From contig NC_092087.1 in the NCBI RefSeq assembly GCF_045679555.1, forward strand, positions 79,539,305-79,603,304: DNA of 64,000 bases. The letters are read 5' to 3'. The translations under genes were made by a program, and so were the position numbers. Numbering within the stretch: position 1 is the first letter of the stretch; every line of letters starts with the position of its first letter. Shown here in pieces: positions 1 to 10,226 of the stretch. The notes under the pieces are model-generated. The model searched no databases. It saw only the letters and a program-made list of their open reading frames with translations, and was not told the DNA's origin. This stretch comes from Salvelinus alpinus (lineage: Eukaryota; Chordata; Actinopteri; Salmoniformes; Salmonidae).

Positions 1-199
1 AACCAAATAGTCTGCCAAATTGTATTATTTGACAGTATTTTCAAATTCTTATGTAAATTCATGAGAGTATATTTGAGTTTTTCAAATGCTTTAAGTGTAT
101 TTCCAAATATATTAAAAAAATTCAACTACTTATCTTTTGAAATAAAAGATCAGAATACTTACTTCGAATGTGTGATCAATTAATTTAAATATTTTAAAT

Positions 200-1270
200 A
201 CAGTGGCAAGAAAAAATATGTGAGGCGTTTGGAATTACCTGGATTTCTGCATAAATTGGTCATAAAATTTGATCTGATCTTCATCTAAGTCACAACAACA
301 GACAAACACAGTCTGTTTAAACTAATAACACAAACAATTATATGTTGTCATGTCTTTATTGAACTCACCGTGTAAACATTCACAGTATAGGGTGGGAAAA
401 GTATGTGAAACTGTTGGATTTAATAACTGGTTGACCCTCCTTTGGCAGCAATAAACTCAACCAAATGTTTTCTGTAGTTGCGGATCAGACCTGCACAGCG
501 GTCAGGATGAATTTTTGGACCATTAATCTTTACAAAACTGTTTCAGTTCAGCAATATTCTTAGGATGTCTGGTGTGAACCGCTCTCGAGGTCATGCCACA
601 GCGTCTCAATGGGTTGAGTTCAGGACTCTGACTGGGCCACTCCAGAAGGCGTATTTTCTTCTGTTCAAGCCATTCTGTTGTTGATTTACTTGTGTTTTGG
701 GTCATTGTCCTGTTGCGTCGCTCAACTTCTGTTGAGCTTCAACTGGCGGACAGATAGCCTTAAATTCTCCTGCAAAATGTCTTGATAAACTTGGGAATTC
801 ATTTTTCTGTCAATGATAGCAAGTTGTCCAGGCCCTAAAGCAGCAAAGCAGCCCCAATCCATGATGATCCCTCCACCATACTTTACAGTTGGGATGAGGT
901 TTTGATGTTGGTGTGCTGTGCCTTTTTTTCTCCACACATAGTGTTATGTGTTCCTTCCAAACACATCAACTTTAGTTTGACTCCTGACTCTAAATAGCTT
1001 TTGGAAAAGTCAATAGCCAAGGGGTTCCCATACTTTTTCCAACCTACACTGTGAATGTTTAAATGATGTATTTAATATAGATATATAATATATAATATAA
1101 TTATAATATAATTATTGTATAAAAATACAATAATTTGTGTGTTATTAGTTTAAGCACACTGTGTTTGTCTATTGTTGTGACTAAGATGAAGATCAGATAA
1201 CATTTTATGACTAATTTATGCAGACATCCAGGTAATTCCAAAGGGTTCACATACTTTTTCTTTCCACTGT
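200..1270 (-). mobile_element. Tc1-like transposon, internally deleted
   Basis: The ends are inverted copies of a terminus beginning acagtggcaagaaaaa (left end near 200) and ending in ctttttctttccactgt at 1270. On the minus strand two remnants of a Tc1-type DDE transposase are readable. One (722-937) holds the motif around GGGIIMDWGCFAALGPGQ. The other (523-705) holds [13 protein letters not shown], the region near the third catalytic acid. The N-terminal DNA-binding part is missing, so the copy is non-autonomous. An AT-rich expansion at 1077-1130 is absent from its sister copy at 17902-18927. Confidence 0.85.
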
Positions 1271-1302
1271 AGTATTTGAACCCAGATCTGATTAAGTTAC
1301 GT

Positions 1303-2942
1303 ATAGTTGAAGTCGGAAGTTTACATACACCTTAGCCAAATACATTTAAACTCATTTTTCCACAATTCCTGACATTTAATCCTAGTAAAAAATTGCTGTT
1401 TTAGGTCAGTTAGGATCACCACTTTTTTTTAAGAATGTGAAATGTCAGAATAATAGTAGAGAAAATTATTTCTTTCAGCTTTTATTTCTTTCATCACATT
1501 CCCAGTGAGTCAGAAGTTTACATACACTCAATTAGTATTTGGTAGCATTGCCTTTAAATTGTTTAACTTGGGTCAAACGTTTCGGGTAGCCTTCCACAAG
1601 CTTCCCATAATAAGTTGGGTGAATTTTGGCCCATTCCTCCTGACAGAGCTGGTGTAACTGGGTCAGGTTTGTAGGCCTCCTTGCTCGCATGTGCTTTTTC
1701 AGTTCTGCCCACACATTTTCTATAGGATTGAGGTCAGGGCTTTGTGATGGCCATTCGAATACCTTGACTTTGTTGTCCTTAAGCCATTTTGCCAGAATTT
1801 GGAAGTATGCTTGGGGTCATTGTCCATTTGGAAGACCCATATGCGACCAAGCTTTAACTTCCGGACTGATGTCTTGAGATGCTGCTTCAATATATCCACA
1901 TAATTTTCCTACCTCATTCTGCCATCTATTTTGTGAAGTGCAGCAGTCCCTCCTGCAGCAAAGCACCCCCACAACATGATGCTGCGACCCCCGTGCTTCA
2001 TGGTCGGGATGGTATTCTTCGGCTTGCAAGCCTCCCTATTTTTCCTCTAAACATGACGATGGTCATTATGGCCAAATAGTTCTATTTTTGTTTCATCAGA
2101 CCAGAGGACATTTCTCCAAAAAGTACGATCTTTGTCCCCATGTGCAGTTGCAAAACATAGTCTGGCTTTTTTATGGTGGTTTTGGAGCAGTGGCTTCCTC
2201 CTTGCTGAGCAGCCTTTCAGGTTATGTTGATATAGGACTCGTTTCACTGTGGACATAGATACTTTTGTACCTGTTTCCTCCAGCATCTTCACAAGGTCCT
2301 TTGCTGTTGTTCTGGGATTGATTTGCACTTTTCGCACCAAAGTACGTTCAACTCTAGGAGACAGAACGCGTCTCCTTCCTGAGCGGTATGATATTTGTGT
2401 GGTCCCATGGTGTTTATACTTGCATACTATTGTTTGTACAGATGAACGCGGTACCTTCAGGTCTTTGGAAATTGCTCCCAAGGATGAACTAGACTTGTGG
2501 AGGTCTACCATTTTTTTTCTGAGGTCTTGGCTGATTTCTTTTGATTTTCCCATAATGTCAAGCAAAGAGGCACTGAGTTTGAAGGTAGGCCTTGAAATAC
2601 ATCCACAGGTACACCTCCAAATGAATCAAATTATGTCAATTAGCCCATCAGAAGCTTCTAATGCCATGACATCATTTTATGGAATTTTCCAAGCTGTTTA
2701 AAGGCACAGTCAACTTAGTGTATGTAAACCTCTGACCCACTGGAATTGTGATACAGTGAATTATAAGTGAAATAATCTGTCTGTAAACAATTGTTGGAAA
2801 AATGACTTGTGTCATGCACAAAGTAGATATCCTAACCGGCTTGCCAAAACTATACTTTGTAAACAAGAAATGTGTGGAATAGTTGAAAAACAAGTTTTAA
2901 TGACTCCAACCTAAGTGTATGTAAACTTCCGACTTCAACTGT
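1303..2942 (-). mobile_element. Sleeping Beauty-like Tc1 transposon (salmonid subfamily)
   Basis: The element is about 1.64 kb with both ends present, starting tagttgaagtcggaagttt and ending in its inverse beside a TA. Inner direct repeats (gtcagaagtttacataca) lie about 200 bp inside each end, giving the IR/DR layout of Sleeping Beauty-type elements. The minus strand encodes a Tc1 transposase. Residues from [14 protein letters not shown] onward (2047-2565) form the paired-like helix-turn-helix region and the first catalytic Asp (LWSDETK). A stop follows directly after NDHRHV. The C-terminal part (1532-1714, WAELKKHMRARRPTN to the end) continues in another frame. The copy is therefore inactive, and the same stop occurs in all four copies in this window. 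Confidence 0.95.
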
Positions 2943-4262
2943 ACATGAAAGATCCAGACACTGTAGGCCAGCCTACAGCAGTGGAAGAGGGGAGTTAGTG
3001 CAGATTTCTAGACATTAAGGGCCGTACAATAAAGTAAAGAAGGATTGGAGCACTTGGGGTGAATATAAAAGACCAGAAAAAAGACCAGATTATCTGACTG
3101 CTGTGCTGAAAGAAACAGGAGAAGAAAACAACACACCAAAGAGAAGGAAAAGTTGATCCAAATAAATTCCTTAAAAAGTGGATGGGAATTTTCAAGGCAA
3201 AGACTTGGAATTAAGGATAATTAGTAGGGATGGAGTGCCAAGCGGAAACATCAGACGGAATAGGGAAAATACTACTTGGCATATGTTGAGTTTGAAAGGG
3301 CTGGAGATGGATGCATAGCTACAGTATCTAAACAGCTGCATTCGAGTGTCTGTGTTTGTGGATGTGTACTGCAATCAAAGTTGAGACAACATTGGAAAAA
3401 ATGCGTCCACAAAAGAGGGTAGACGATCAGAGGATGATGTGATGGGTTGTTGTCTTGTGTTTTATTTCATCCACATGAGGGAGACATTTTATGGAGATAG
3501 TGGGCACCTTCTAGGGGATCACTGATGTCAAGTCGGTGACAATTGTTGGTCACCTCCTTTGAAAGTGTGTTGCATTCTGGGGCTAAAACATTTCTGACGT
3601 GGGTCTATATGTCGACTGCATGAACTTGACAAAAGTAATGTGATCAAAGGTAATGAAGATTTGACTCCAAGTTTCTGCAGTTGCTCTTCACCAACCTCCT
3701 CCTGCATCCATCACCTGCATTGTGGGTGGCTCTATTGTCAACAAATCATTAGTGTTTTTGTTCTTTTTACATTATAAAGGAAACCTTTTATAAACAATGG
3801 CAACATTGCCATGGTGATCTGAGCCTTGCTGTTGGAAAACAACATTAGTATCTGAATTTCGGTTGTCGCAGATGCACCTCTCCTGACTTTACTTCTTGAC
3901 TTTGGTCTACAGTCAGTTGCTTTAGCCCTACCACTCAAACGAGCCCTACTATATGTTTGCCTCTGAAAAATTAAAGACTCAGATCATCAAAAGCATATGT
4001 ATGTGGTGTGTTTGCATAATTTGAGTGTTTAATTGGCGTCTGTCTGAATTCAGAATTTGTCAAAGATGTTGCACTATGTGCAAATGAAACTGTTAATCAT
4101 CTAATGTTGCTATGCTGAATGAAAAGAAGGCCGTGTAAAATAATGGTGCCTAACTGCTCATATAGCCTCTAATCTTCAAATGAACCAAGTGAATTTTGTA
4201 CAAGCAATAATTTAAATCGATCAATGAAGTGCCAAGACAAAATGTGTTTCCTACTTTAGAGC
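2943..4262. other. 5' flank of gene copy 1, no gene seen
   Basis: About 1.3 kb of AT-rich sequence is shared with 20601-21917, and in inverted orientation with most of 44113-45603. Small open frames here (for example 3738-3938 on the minus strand) have no recognisable domain. They are treated as chance, although one is also open in the other copies because the DNA is duplicated. Confidence 0.6.
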
Positions 4263-4448
4263 AGGGGTGTCAAACTCATTCCATGGAGGGCCTAGTGTCT
4301 GTAGGTTTTTGTTTTTTCCTTTCAATTAAGACCTAGACAACTACTGTAGGTGAGGGGAGTAATTAGTGGCCTTAATTCAGCAATCAAGTACAAGGAAGGA
4401 GCGAAAACCCACAGACACTCAGCCCTCCGTGTAATGAGTTTGAAGTGT
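4263..4448. repeat. Foldback MITE-like inverted repeat
   Basis: The left arm (aggggtgtcaaactcattcc and onward) and the right arm near 4405-4448 are imperfect reverse complements over roughly 40 bp. The interior is also partly palindromic (aattaagacctagac against ggccttaattcagc). Such foldback elements are common in fish genomes. The same copy sits at 21919-22105, and a half copy in opposite orientation sits at 44003-44112, so the insertion predates the gene duplications. Confidence 0.7.
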
Positions 4449-4800
4449 GCTTTAGAGTAAGGGCTGTCAAACCTGTCAGGAACTCAATTAGAGAATCAAC
4501 CACACCTGAGTAAATTTCTGAATTCCAAATCAACCCCTAGCCCCTACACTTAGTCACTTATGGGCATTTGAAATGATCAGATAGGTTAAAACAATATGTT
4601 AATTGCTTCACCTTGCCTTCTGATAGGCTAGATGCAATTGTGGCCATATTGCTTATCCCTATTCAATCTTTTATGATTAACAGAAGTGTTTAGGCCAGGG
4701 TGTAGGATTTAGGGGTCAATTTGGAAATAGAAATGTAATGTAGTTCAGTGGCTGACAGCTGTCCTTAATTACCAACGACATTAGAAGGGTCTGGGATTCC

Positions 4801-4808
4801 TTTAAAAG
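4801..4808 (+). promoter_or_regulatory. Putative TATA-like box of gene copy 1
   Basis: TTTAAAAG followed by gagcaaccaaaa lies 105 bp upstream of the start codon. The same motif and spacing recur upstream of copy 2 (22466, 105 bp) and copy 3 (43660 on the minus strand, 107 bp), although intervening sequence has diverged. Conserved position supports a core promoter with a short 5' UTR. No transcript start can be seen from sequence. Confidence 0.4.
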
Positions 4809-4905
4809 GAGCAACCAAAAGTCTGGTAGATATAGTAAAAGGGATATTCTGGTAGGACGTATGCCTACCATTAGTTCTGAATACTGGTGAGGTTCTGAGG
4901 GCAAA

Positions 4906-7900
4906 ATGGCCGTGTTGATTGGAATTGCTTTCAGGTAAGTTTTTAATAGTCTTGATTTAGTTTGTTTCCCTTGTCCTTCAGGTAGCTATGTTTATAACAT
5001 ACATTATTTTTCCTAAAGAGTTTCTTGGCTTTGTTGCCTGCTAATTGGAGGGATAACGTGTTCTACATCAGAAGGTGAGTTCATTTCAAATAACAGCTAC
5101 GTAGTTCCATAACCTTCAAAGGCTGGCATTTTAAATATTTTTTTTTACCTAGGTGATTGGTCTCCTGCACTGGGTTCTAATGCAGCATGGCTCTATGCAG
5201 GATCACTTAGGTCTCTAGGAAATGGCAATTATAAGTCTCCAGCAGTTCAAATGAAAGCGCAACAGAAACATCCGGCCTCCATCCTGCGGAAGGAACTGGC
5301 CCTCATGTCCCAGCAACCTCAGCAAGTGAGATATCAAGCTCAAATGCCCCAGAATCAACCAGCCACTGAACTTCAGAAGCAGAAGCAACTGAGTGCCATG
5401 AACCAGCAAGTGTGGCATCCAGCTCAAATGCCCCTGCAGCAGAAGCAACCGACCGCCGTGCCCCAGCAAGTGTGGCATCCAGATCACATGCCCCTGCAGC
5501 AGAAGCAACCAACCGCCGAGCCCCAGCAAGTGTGGCATCCAGCTCAAATGCCCCTGCAGCAGAAGCAACCGACCGCCGTGCCCCAGCAAGTGTGGCATCC
5601 AGCTCAAATGCCCCTGCAGCAGAAGCAACCGACCGCCGTGCCCCAGCAAGTGTGGCATCCAGCTCAAATGCCCCTGCAGCAGAAGCAACCGACCGCCGTG
5701 CCCCAGCAAGTGTGGCATCCAGCTCAAATGCCCCTGCAGCAGAAGCAACCGACCGCCGTGCCCCAGCAAGTGTGGCATCCAGCTCAAATGCCCCTGCAGC
5801 AGAAGCAACCGACCGCCGTGCCCCAGCAAGTGTGGCATCCAGCTCAAATGCCCCTGCAGCAGAAGCAACCGACCGCCGTGCCCCAGCAAGTGTGGCATCC
5901 AGCTCAAATGCCCCTGCAGCAGAAGCAACCGACCGCCGTGCCCCAGCAAGTGTGGCATCCAGCTCAAATGCCGCTGCAGCAGAAGCAACAGACTGCCATG
6001 AACCAGCAAGTGTGGCATCCAGCTCAAATGCCCGTGCAGCAGAAGCAACCGACCGCCGTGCCCCAGCAAGTGTGGCATCCAGCTCAAATGCCGCTGCAGC
6101 CGAAGCAACCTACCGCCGTATCCCAGCAAGTGTGGCATCCAGCTCAAATGCCCCTGCAGCAGAAGCAACCGACCGCCGTGCCCCAGCAAGTGTGGCATCC
6201 AGCTCAAATGCCCCTGCAGCAGAAGCAACCGACCGCCGTGCCCCAGCAAGTGTGGCATCCAGCTCACATGCCCCTGCAGCAGAAGCAACCGACCGCCGTG
6301 CCCCAGCAAGTGTGGCATCCAGCTCAAATGCCCCTGCAGCAGAAGCAACCTACCGCCGTGCCCCAGAAAGTGTGGCATCCAGCTCAAATGCCCCTGCAGC
6401 AGAAGCAACCGACCGCCGTGCCCCAGCAAGTGTGGCATCCAGCTCAAATGCCCCTGCAGCAGAAGCAACCGACCGCCGTGCCCCAGCAAGTGTGGCATCC
6501 AGCTCACATGCCCCTGCAGCAGAAGCAACCGACCGCCGTGCCCCAGCAAGTGTGGCATCCAGCTCAAATGCCGCTGCAGCAGAAGCAACAGACTGCCATG
6601 AACCAGCAAGTGTGGCATCCAGCTCAAATGCCCCTGCAGCAGAAGCAACCGACCGCCGTGCCCCAGCAAGTGTGGCATCCAGCTCAAATGCCGCTGCAGC
6701 CGAAGCAACCTACCGCCGTATCCCAGCAAGTGTGGCATCCAGCTCAAATGCCCTTGCAGCAGAAGCAACCGACCGCCGTGCCCCAGCAAGTGTGGCATCC
6801 AGCTCAAATGCCCCTGCAGCAGAAGCAACCGACCGCCGTGCCCCAGCAAGTGTGGCATCCAGCTCAAATGCCCCTGCAGCAGAAGCAACCGACCGCCGTG
6901 CCCCAGCAAGTGTGGCATCCAGCTCAAATGCCCCTGCAGCAGAAGCAACCGACCGCCGTGCCCCAGCAAGTGTGGCATCCAGCTCAAATGCCCCTGCAGC
7001 AGAAGCAACCGACCGCCGTGCCCCAGCAAGTGTGGCATCCAGCTCAAATGCCCCTGCAGCAGAAGCAACCGACCGCCGTGCCCCAGCAAGTGTGGCATCC
7101 AGCTCAAATGCCCTTGCAGCAGAAGCAACCGACCGCCGTGCCCCAGCAAGTGTGGCATCCAGCTCAAATGCCCCTGCAGCAGAAGCAACCGACCGCCGTG
7201 CCCCAGCAAGTGTGGCATCCAGCTCAAATGCCCTTGCAGCAGAAGCAACCGACCGCCGTGCCCCAGCAAGTGTGCCATCCAGCTCAAATGCCCCTGCAGC
7301 AGAAGCAACCGACCGCCGTGCCCCAGCAAGTGTGGCATCCAGCTCAAATGCCCGTGCAGCAGAAGCAACCGACCGCCGTGCCCCAGCAAGTGTGGCATCC
7401 AGCTCAAATGCCCCTGCAGCTGAAGCAACAGCCCACTGAACCTCAGAAGCTGACGTCTATGCCCCAGCAAGTGTCGTATCGATCTAAAATGCTCCAGCTT
7501 CAAAATCATCTGGCTGCAATGCCACAGAAGCCTCTTATGTTGCATCCAGCTCAATTTCCCCAGCAGGAGCTGGCCGTCGAACCCCAGCAGCAGCAGGAGC
7601 TGGCCGTCGAACCCCAGCAGCAGCAGGAGCTGGCCGTCGAACCCCAGCAGCAGCAGGAGCTGGCCGTCGAACCCCAGCAGCAGCAGGAGCTGGCCGTCGA
7701 ACCCCAGCAGCAGCAGGAGCTGGCCGTCGAACCCCAGCAGCAGCAGGAGCTGGCCGTCGAACCCCAGCAGCAGCAGGAGCTGGCCGTCGAACCCCAGCAG
7801 GAGCTGGCCGTCGAACCCCAGCAGGAGCTGGCCGTCGAACCCCAGCAGGAGCTGGCCGTCGAACCCCAGCAGGAGCTGGCCGTCGAACCCCAGCAGCAGC

Positions 7901-8670
7901 AGGAGCTGGCCGTCGAACCCCAGCAAGTGACGTATCCAGCGTATGCCAGACGTATGCCCCAGCAGCAATCGAACCACATTCCTCAGCAAGAATGGCATGT
8001 ATCTCACATGCCCCTGCAGCAGAAGCAACTGGCCACTGAACCTCAGCAGAAGGAACTGACCGCCATGCCCCAGCAAGTGTGGTATCGAGCTAAAACGCTC
8101 CAGCAGCATAATCCTTTGGCCGCCATGCCACAGAAGCAACAGGCCTCCATTCCCCAGCAGCCTCCGCTCGTGTGGCATCCAGCTTATTTCCCCCAGCAGC
8201 AGAAGGAACTGGCCGTCGAACCCCAGCAGCAGAAGGAACTGGCCGTCGAACCCCAGCAAGTGAGGTATCCAGCTCAAATGCCCCAGCAGCAACCGAACCA
8301 CATTCCTCAGCAATTATGGCATGTAGCCCAAATGCCCCAGCAGCAACTGCTCCCAATGTCTCAGCAGAAGCACTACGAAAGCACTGAAGATGGCGCCTCT
8401 AGTAGTTCTCAGTTCCAAATCAGTTCCGAATCGCACTACAAGAATGGCAGAACTGTCTTCTCCCAAACCCGCTACACTCCTAGGGAGGCTATGCTTGTTG
8501 ACAGTGGAAATGCTCCCAATGACAGTGATGTTGGCATATTTGAACCAAGCACATACCCACCACTAGTAATGGATCCTACAAGGTAACATACCATTTTAAT
8601 CTGGTTTTAACTTTGCTCTGAATTTGAAACCCTTTGTACTAACCATGTATCTGCCAACAGGAAAATCTAA
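4906..8670 (+). CDS. Secreted Q/P/K/W-rich tandem-repeat protein, copy 1
   Basis: I do not recognise the family. The gene model has exons 4906-4934, 5019-5074, 5153-8582 and 8661-8670 (stop), giving 1174 residues, plus 3' UTR in the rest of exon 4 (to 8698) and an exon from 8775 with AATAAA at 8842. All introns are GT-AG. Exons 1-2 encode a signal peptide (MAVLIGIAFR then VSWLCCLLIGGITCSTS). The mature start has the motif AAWLYAGSLRS followed by GNYKSP, conserved in copies 2 and 3. Residues about 111-790 are 34 copies of a 20-residue repeat (QVWHPAQMPLQQKQPTAVPQ), followed by 13 ELAVEP repeats. The C-terminus is non-repetitive (HYKNGRTVFSQTRYTP, PVDSGN-like). The mature chain is nearly cysteine-free. 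Signal peptide, Gln/Lys richness and Trp periodicity suggest an extracellular structural protein, possibly cross-linked by transglutaminase; this is inference. No ZP or enzyme domain is visible. Confidence 0.85.
5401..7440 (+). repeat. 60-bp coding minisatellite, 34 units
   Basis: The period is exactly 60 bp and most units differ by 0-3 bases. Variant units form a higher-order pattern. A run of three variants beginning at 5941 (ending cagactgccatg, then a cccgtgcagc or plain unit, then one with cagccgaag) recurs at 6541, exactly 600 bp later. The last units carry a unique order of variants, including a Trp-to-Cys unit at 7261, also found at the end of the copy 2 array. The unit has no stop in several frames, so long open frames in other frames here are by-products. 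Confidence 0.97.
7558..7924 (+). repeat. 24/30-bp coding repeat (ELAVEP), 13 units
   Basis: Tandem units encode ELAVEP preceded by two or four Gln codons (24 or 30 bp). There are eight units in the first block, all but the first with four Gln, then four short ones and one long one. Copy 2 has 16 units in a different long/short order, so the array has changed in length since duplication. Two related ELAVEP units with Lys (QQKELAVEP) recur further on at about 8200-8260. Confidence 0.95.
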
Positions 8671-9062
8671 TGGTGGATTCATCCTTCAGCAGCTGATGGT
8701 GAGACTTTTTTTTTTTTAATTGTCAAATTAATGACATAAGATTCTGTTGCTGACACTGTTCTAATTTCTTTCAGGTTTCAGTCATGCTTTTGTTTTGACC
8801 AGGAAGTTGCTGTGTTCTTGCTACTCTTGCATGATTGAATCAATAAACAATTTTACTTTCCAATATCTAGTGTCTTTGCAGTACTGAGGGTACTCTTGTG
8901 CTTGCTGATTTCAAACAGATGGTGTGGGTTACCAGTACAGTTGGCAGTAAAAGAATGTGGTTCAGTCTTCAAATAGCTGGTTTTTACCTTTGCTACTGTT
9001 TGTTCAAATTCCAAGATTGGCTCTACATTAGTGTTGTCAAGTGGTGAAATGTCTGACCTTCC

Positions 9063-10126
9063 TCATGTTCATACTTTTGTATGTTGACACCCCTTCAAAT
9101 GACTGGATTTGGCATTTCGGCCACCCGTTGCTGAAGCGTATAAAATCGAGCACACAGCCGTGCAATCTCCATATTCAAACATTGGCAGTAGAAGGGCCTT
9201 GATGAGCTCTCACTTTCAATGTGGCACAGTCATAGGATGACACTTTTCCAAATCAGTTTAGCATATTTCCACCCTGCTAAAGCATCCCCGGTCAATTACA
9301 TTTTTAATGTGACAGGCCACACAATCACACAACAGGGCTGTAGCGTGTAGTCATCTGTCCTCGGTTGCAACACTTAGCGTTCCAAACTGCCTCTGGAAGC
9401 ATTGTTAGCACCAGAACTGTTCCGGTGCTTCATGAAGAGTGTTTCAATAAACAGCTGCACAAGCCTACAATCAATATTTGCAATTCCACTTGTCTGTGGG
9501 GGTGGGGTAAAGCTCGGCGATATTGGACTCAAGCGCAATGGAAATGGCTTGTCTGGAGAGACTAATCACTCATCTGGCAGGACAAATCTGGGTTTCACTA
9601 ATGCCAGGAGAACGCTACCTGCCCGACTGCATTGTGCCAACTTAAGTTTGTTGGTGGAATAAATGTCTGGGGCTGTTTATGATGGTTTGGGCTAGGCCCC
9701 TTAGTTCCAGTGAAGGGAAGTCTTAATGCTACAGCATACAATAACATACTAGACAATGCTGTGCTTCCAACTTTGTGACAACAGTTTGGGGGAAGGACCT
9801 TTCCTGTTTCTGTATGACAGTGCACAATGCAAGGTCCATACAGAAACGGTTTGCGATTGGTGTGGAACAATGACAGGCCTGGAAAGAGCCTTGAACTCAA
9901 CCCTATCGAACACCTTTGGCATGAATTGGAATGCTGACTGCGAGCCAGGCCTAATCAACCAACATCAGTTTCTGACCTCATACTGTTGTGGCTGAATGAA
10001 AGCAAGTCCCCACAGATGTTCAAACAACTAGTGGAACGCCTTCCCAGAAGAGTGAAGGCTTTTATAGCTGCAATTGGGGGGAGCAAACTCCATATTAATG
10101 CCCATGATTTTGAAATTAGAGTTTCA
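9063..10126 (+). mobile_element. Tc1-like transposon, degenerate, cut by gap
   Basis: This is a salmonid Tc1-like family whose terminus reads catgttcatacttttgtatgttgacacccc, followed by a leader with cacacagccgtgcaatctcc. Transposase-derived DNA is recognisable from about 9360 (tcggttgcaacactt) to 10100 (the end of the reading region, ccatattaatgcccatgattttg). The frame is broken in many places and the first third is deleted. The N run removes its 3' terminus. The sister copy at 27006-28098 retains that end. Confidence 0.85.
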
Positions 10127-10226
10127 NNNNNNNNNNNNNNNNNNNNNNNNNNNNNNNNNNNNNNNNNNNNNNNNNNNNNNNNNNNNNNNNNNNNNNNNNN
10201 NNNNNNNNNNNNNNNNNNNNNNNNNN
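10127..10226. other. Assembly gap (100 N)
   Basis: Exactly 100 N, the usual placeholder for a gap of unknown size. The sequence to the left is a Tc1-like element that continues for about 35 more bases in the sister copy (28064-28098). The sequence to the right is unrelated hAT-type debris. Confidence 0.98.

Larger units (their letters stand above)
1..10126. repeat. Segmental duplication copy A1 (pairs with 17709-28063)
   Basis: From the first bases of the window to the first N run the sequence is collinear with 17709-28063 on the same strand. It holds a Tc1-like element, a Sleeping Beauty-like element, a foldback MITE, the repeat-protein gene copy 1 and a second Tc1-like family. The offset is about 17,657 near 2 kb, 17,668 near 5.2 kb and 17,941 at 8.6 kb. 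The drift comes mainly from the minisatellites, and from small indels such as an AT-rich stretch at about 1077-1130 that is missing in the other copy. The left boundary lies outside the window. The right end is cut by the gap. Confidence 0.93.

Noticed and set aside
1077-1130. AT-rich stretch as a regulatory or origin element
   Set aside because: It is a simple AT expansion inside a dead Tc1-like copy and absent from the sister copy.
3738-3938. Small minus-strand frame (MSGRAKATDCRPKSRSK) also present at 21395-21595 and inverted at 44435
   Set aside because: Repeated only because the flank is duplicated. The C-terminal part differs after inversion and no domain is recognisable.
5412-7439. 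Plus-strand open frame of 675 codons in the second frame (Ala/Ser-rich), similar at 23074-25341
   Set aside because: It ends where the array ends and is not in phase with the signal-peptide exons in copies 1 and 2.
5401-7440. CRISPR-like direct repeats
   Set aside because: Units are contiguous 60-bp coding repeats without spacers, in a vertebrate genome.
5215-8313. Minus-strand open frame of more than 1000 codons (Leu/His/Gly-rich) across copy 1, and its like in copy 2
   Set aside because: It lies opposite the minisatellite, has no splice-linked start or conserved ends, and is explained by a stop-free 60-bp unit.
4906-8670. Egg-envelope ZP protein (choriogenin) because of the Pro/Gln repeats and signal peptide
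   Set aside because: No ZP domain or its conserved cysteines follow the repeats, and the C-terminus is different. A role in the egg coat remains only a guess.
4906-8670. P/Q-rich SCPP (enamel/bone phosphoprotein) gene
   Set aside because: SCPP introns are phase 0 and these genes have phase 2 and phase 1 introns and different ends.
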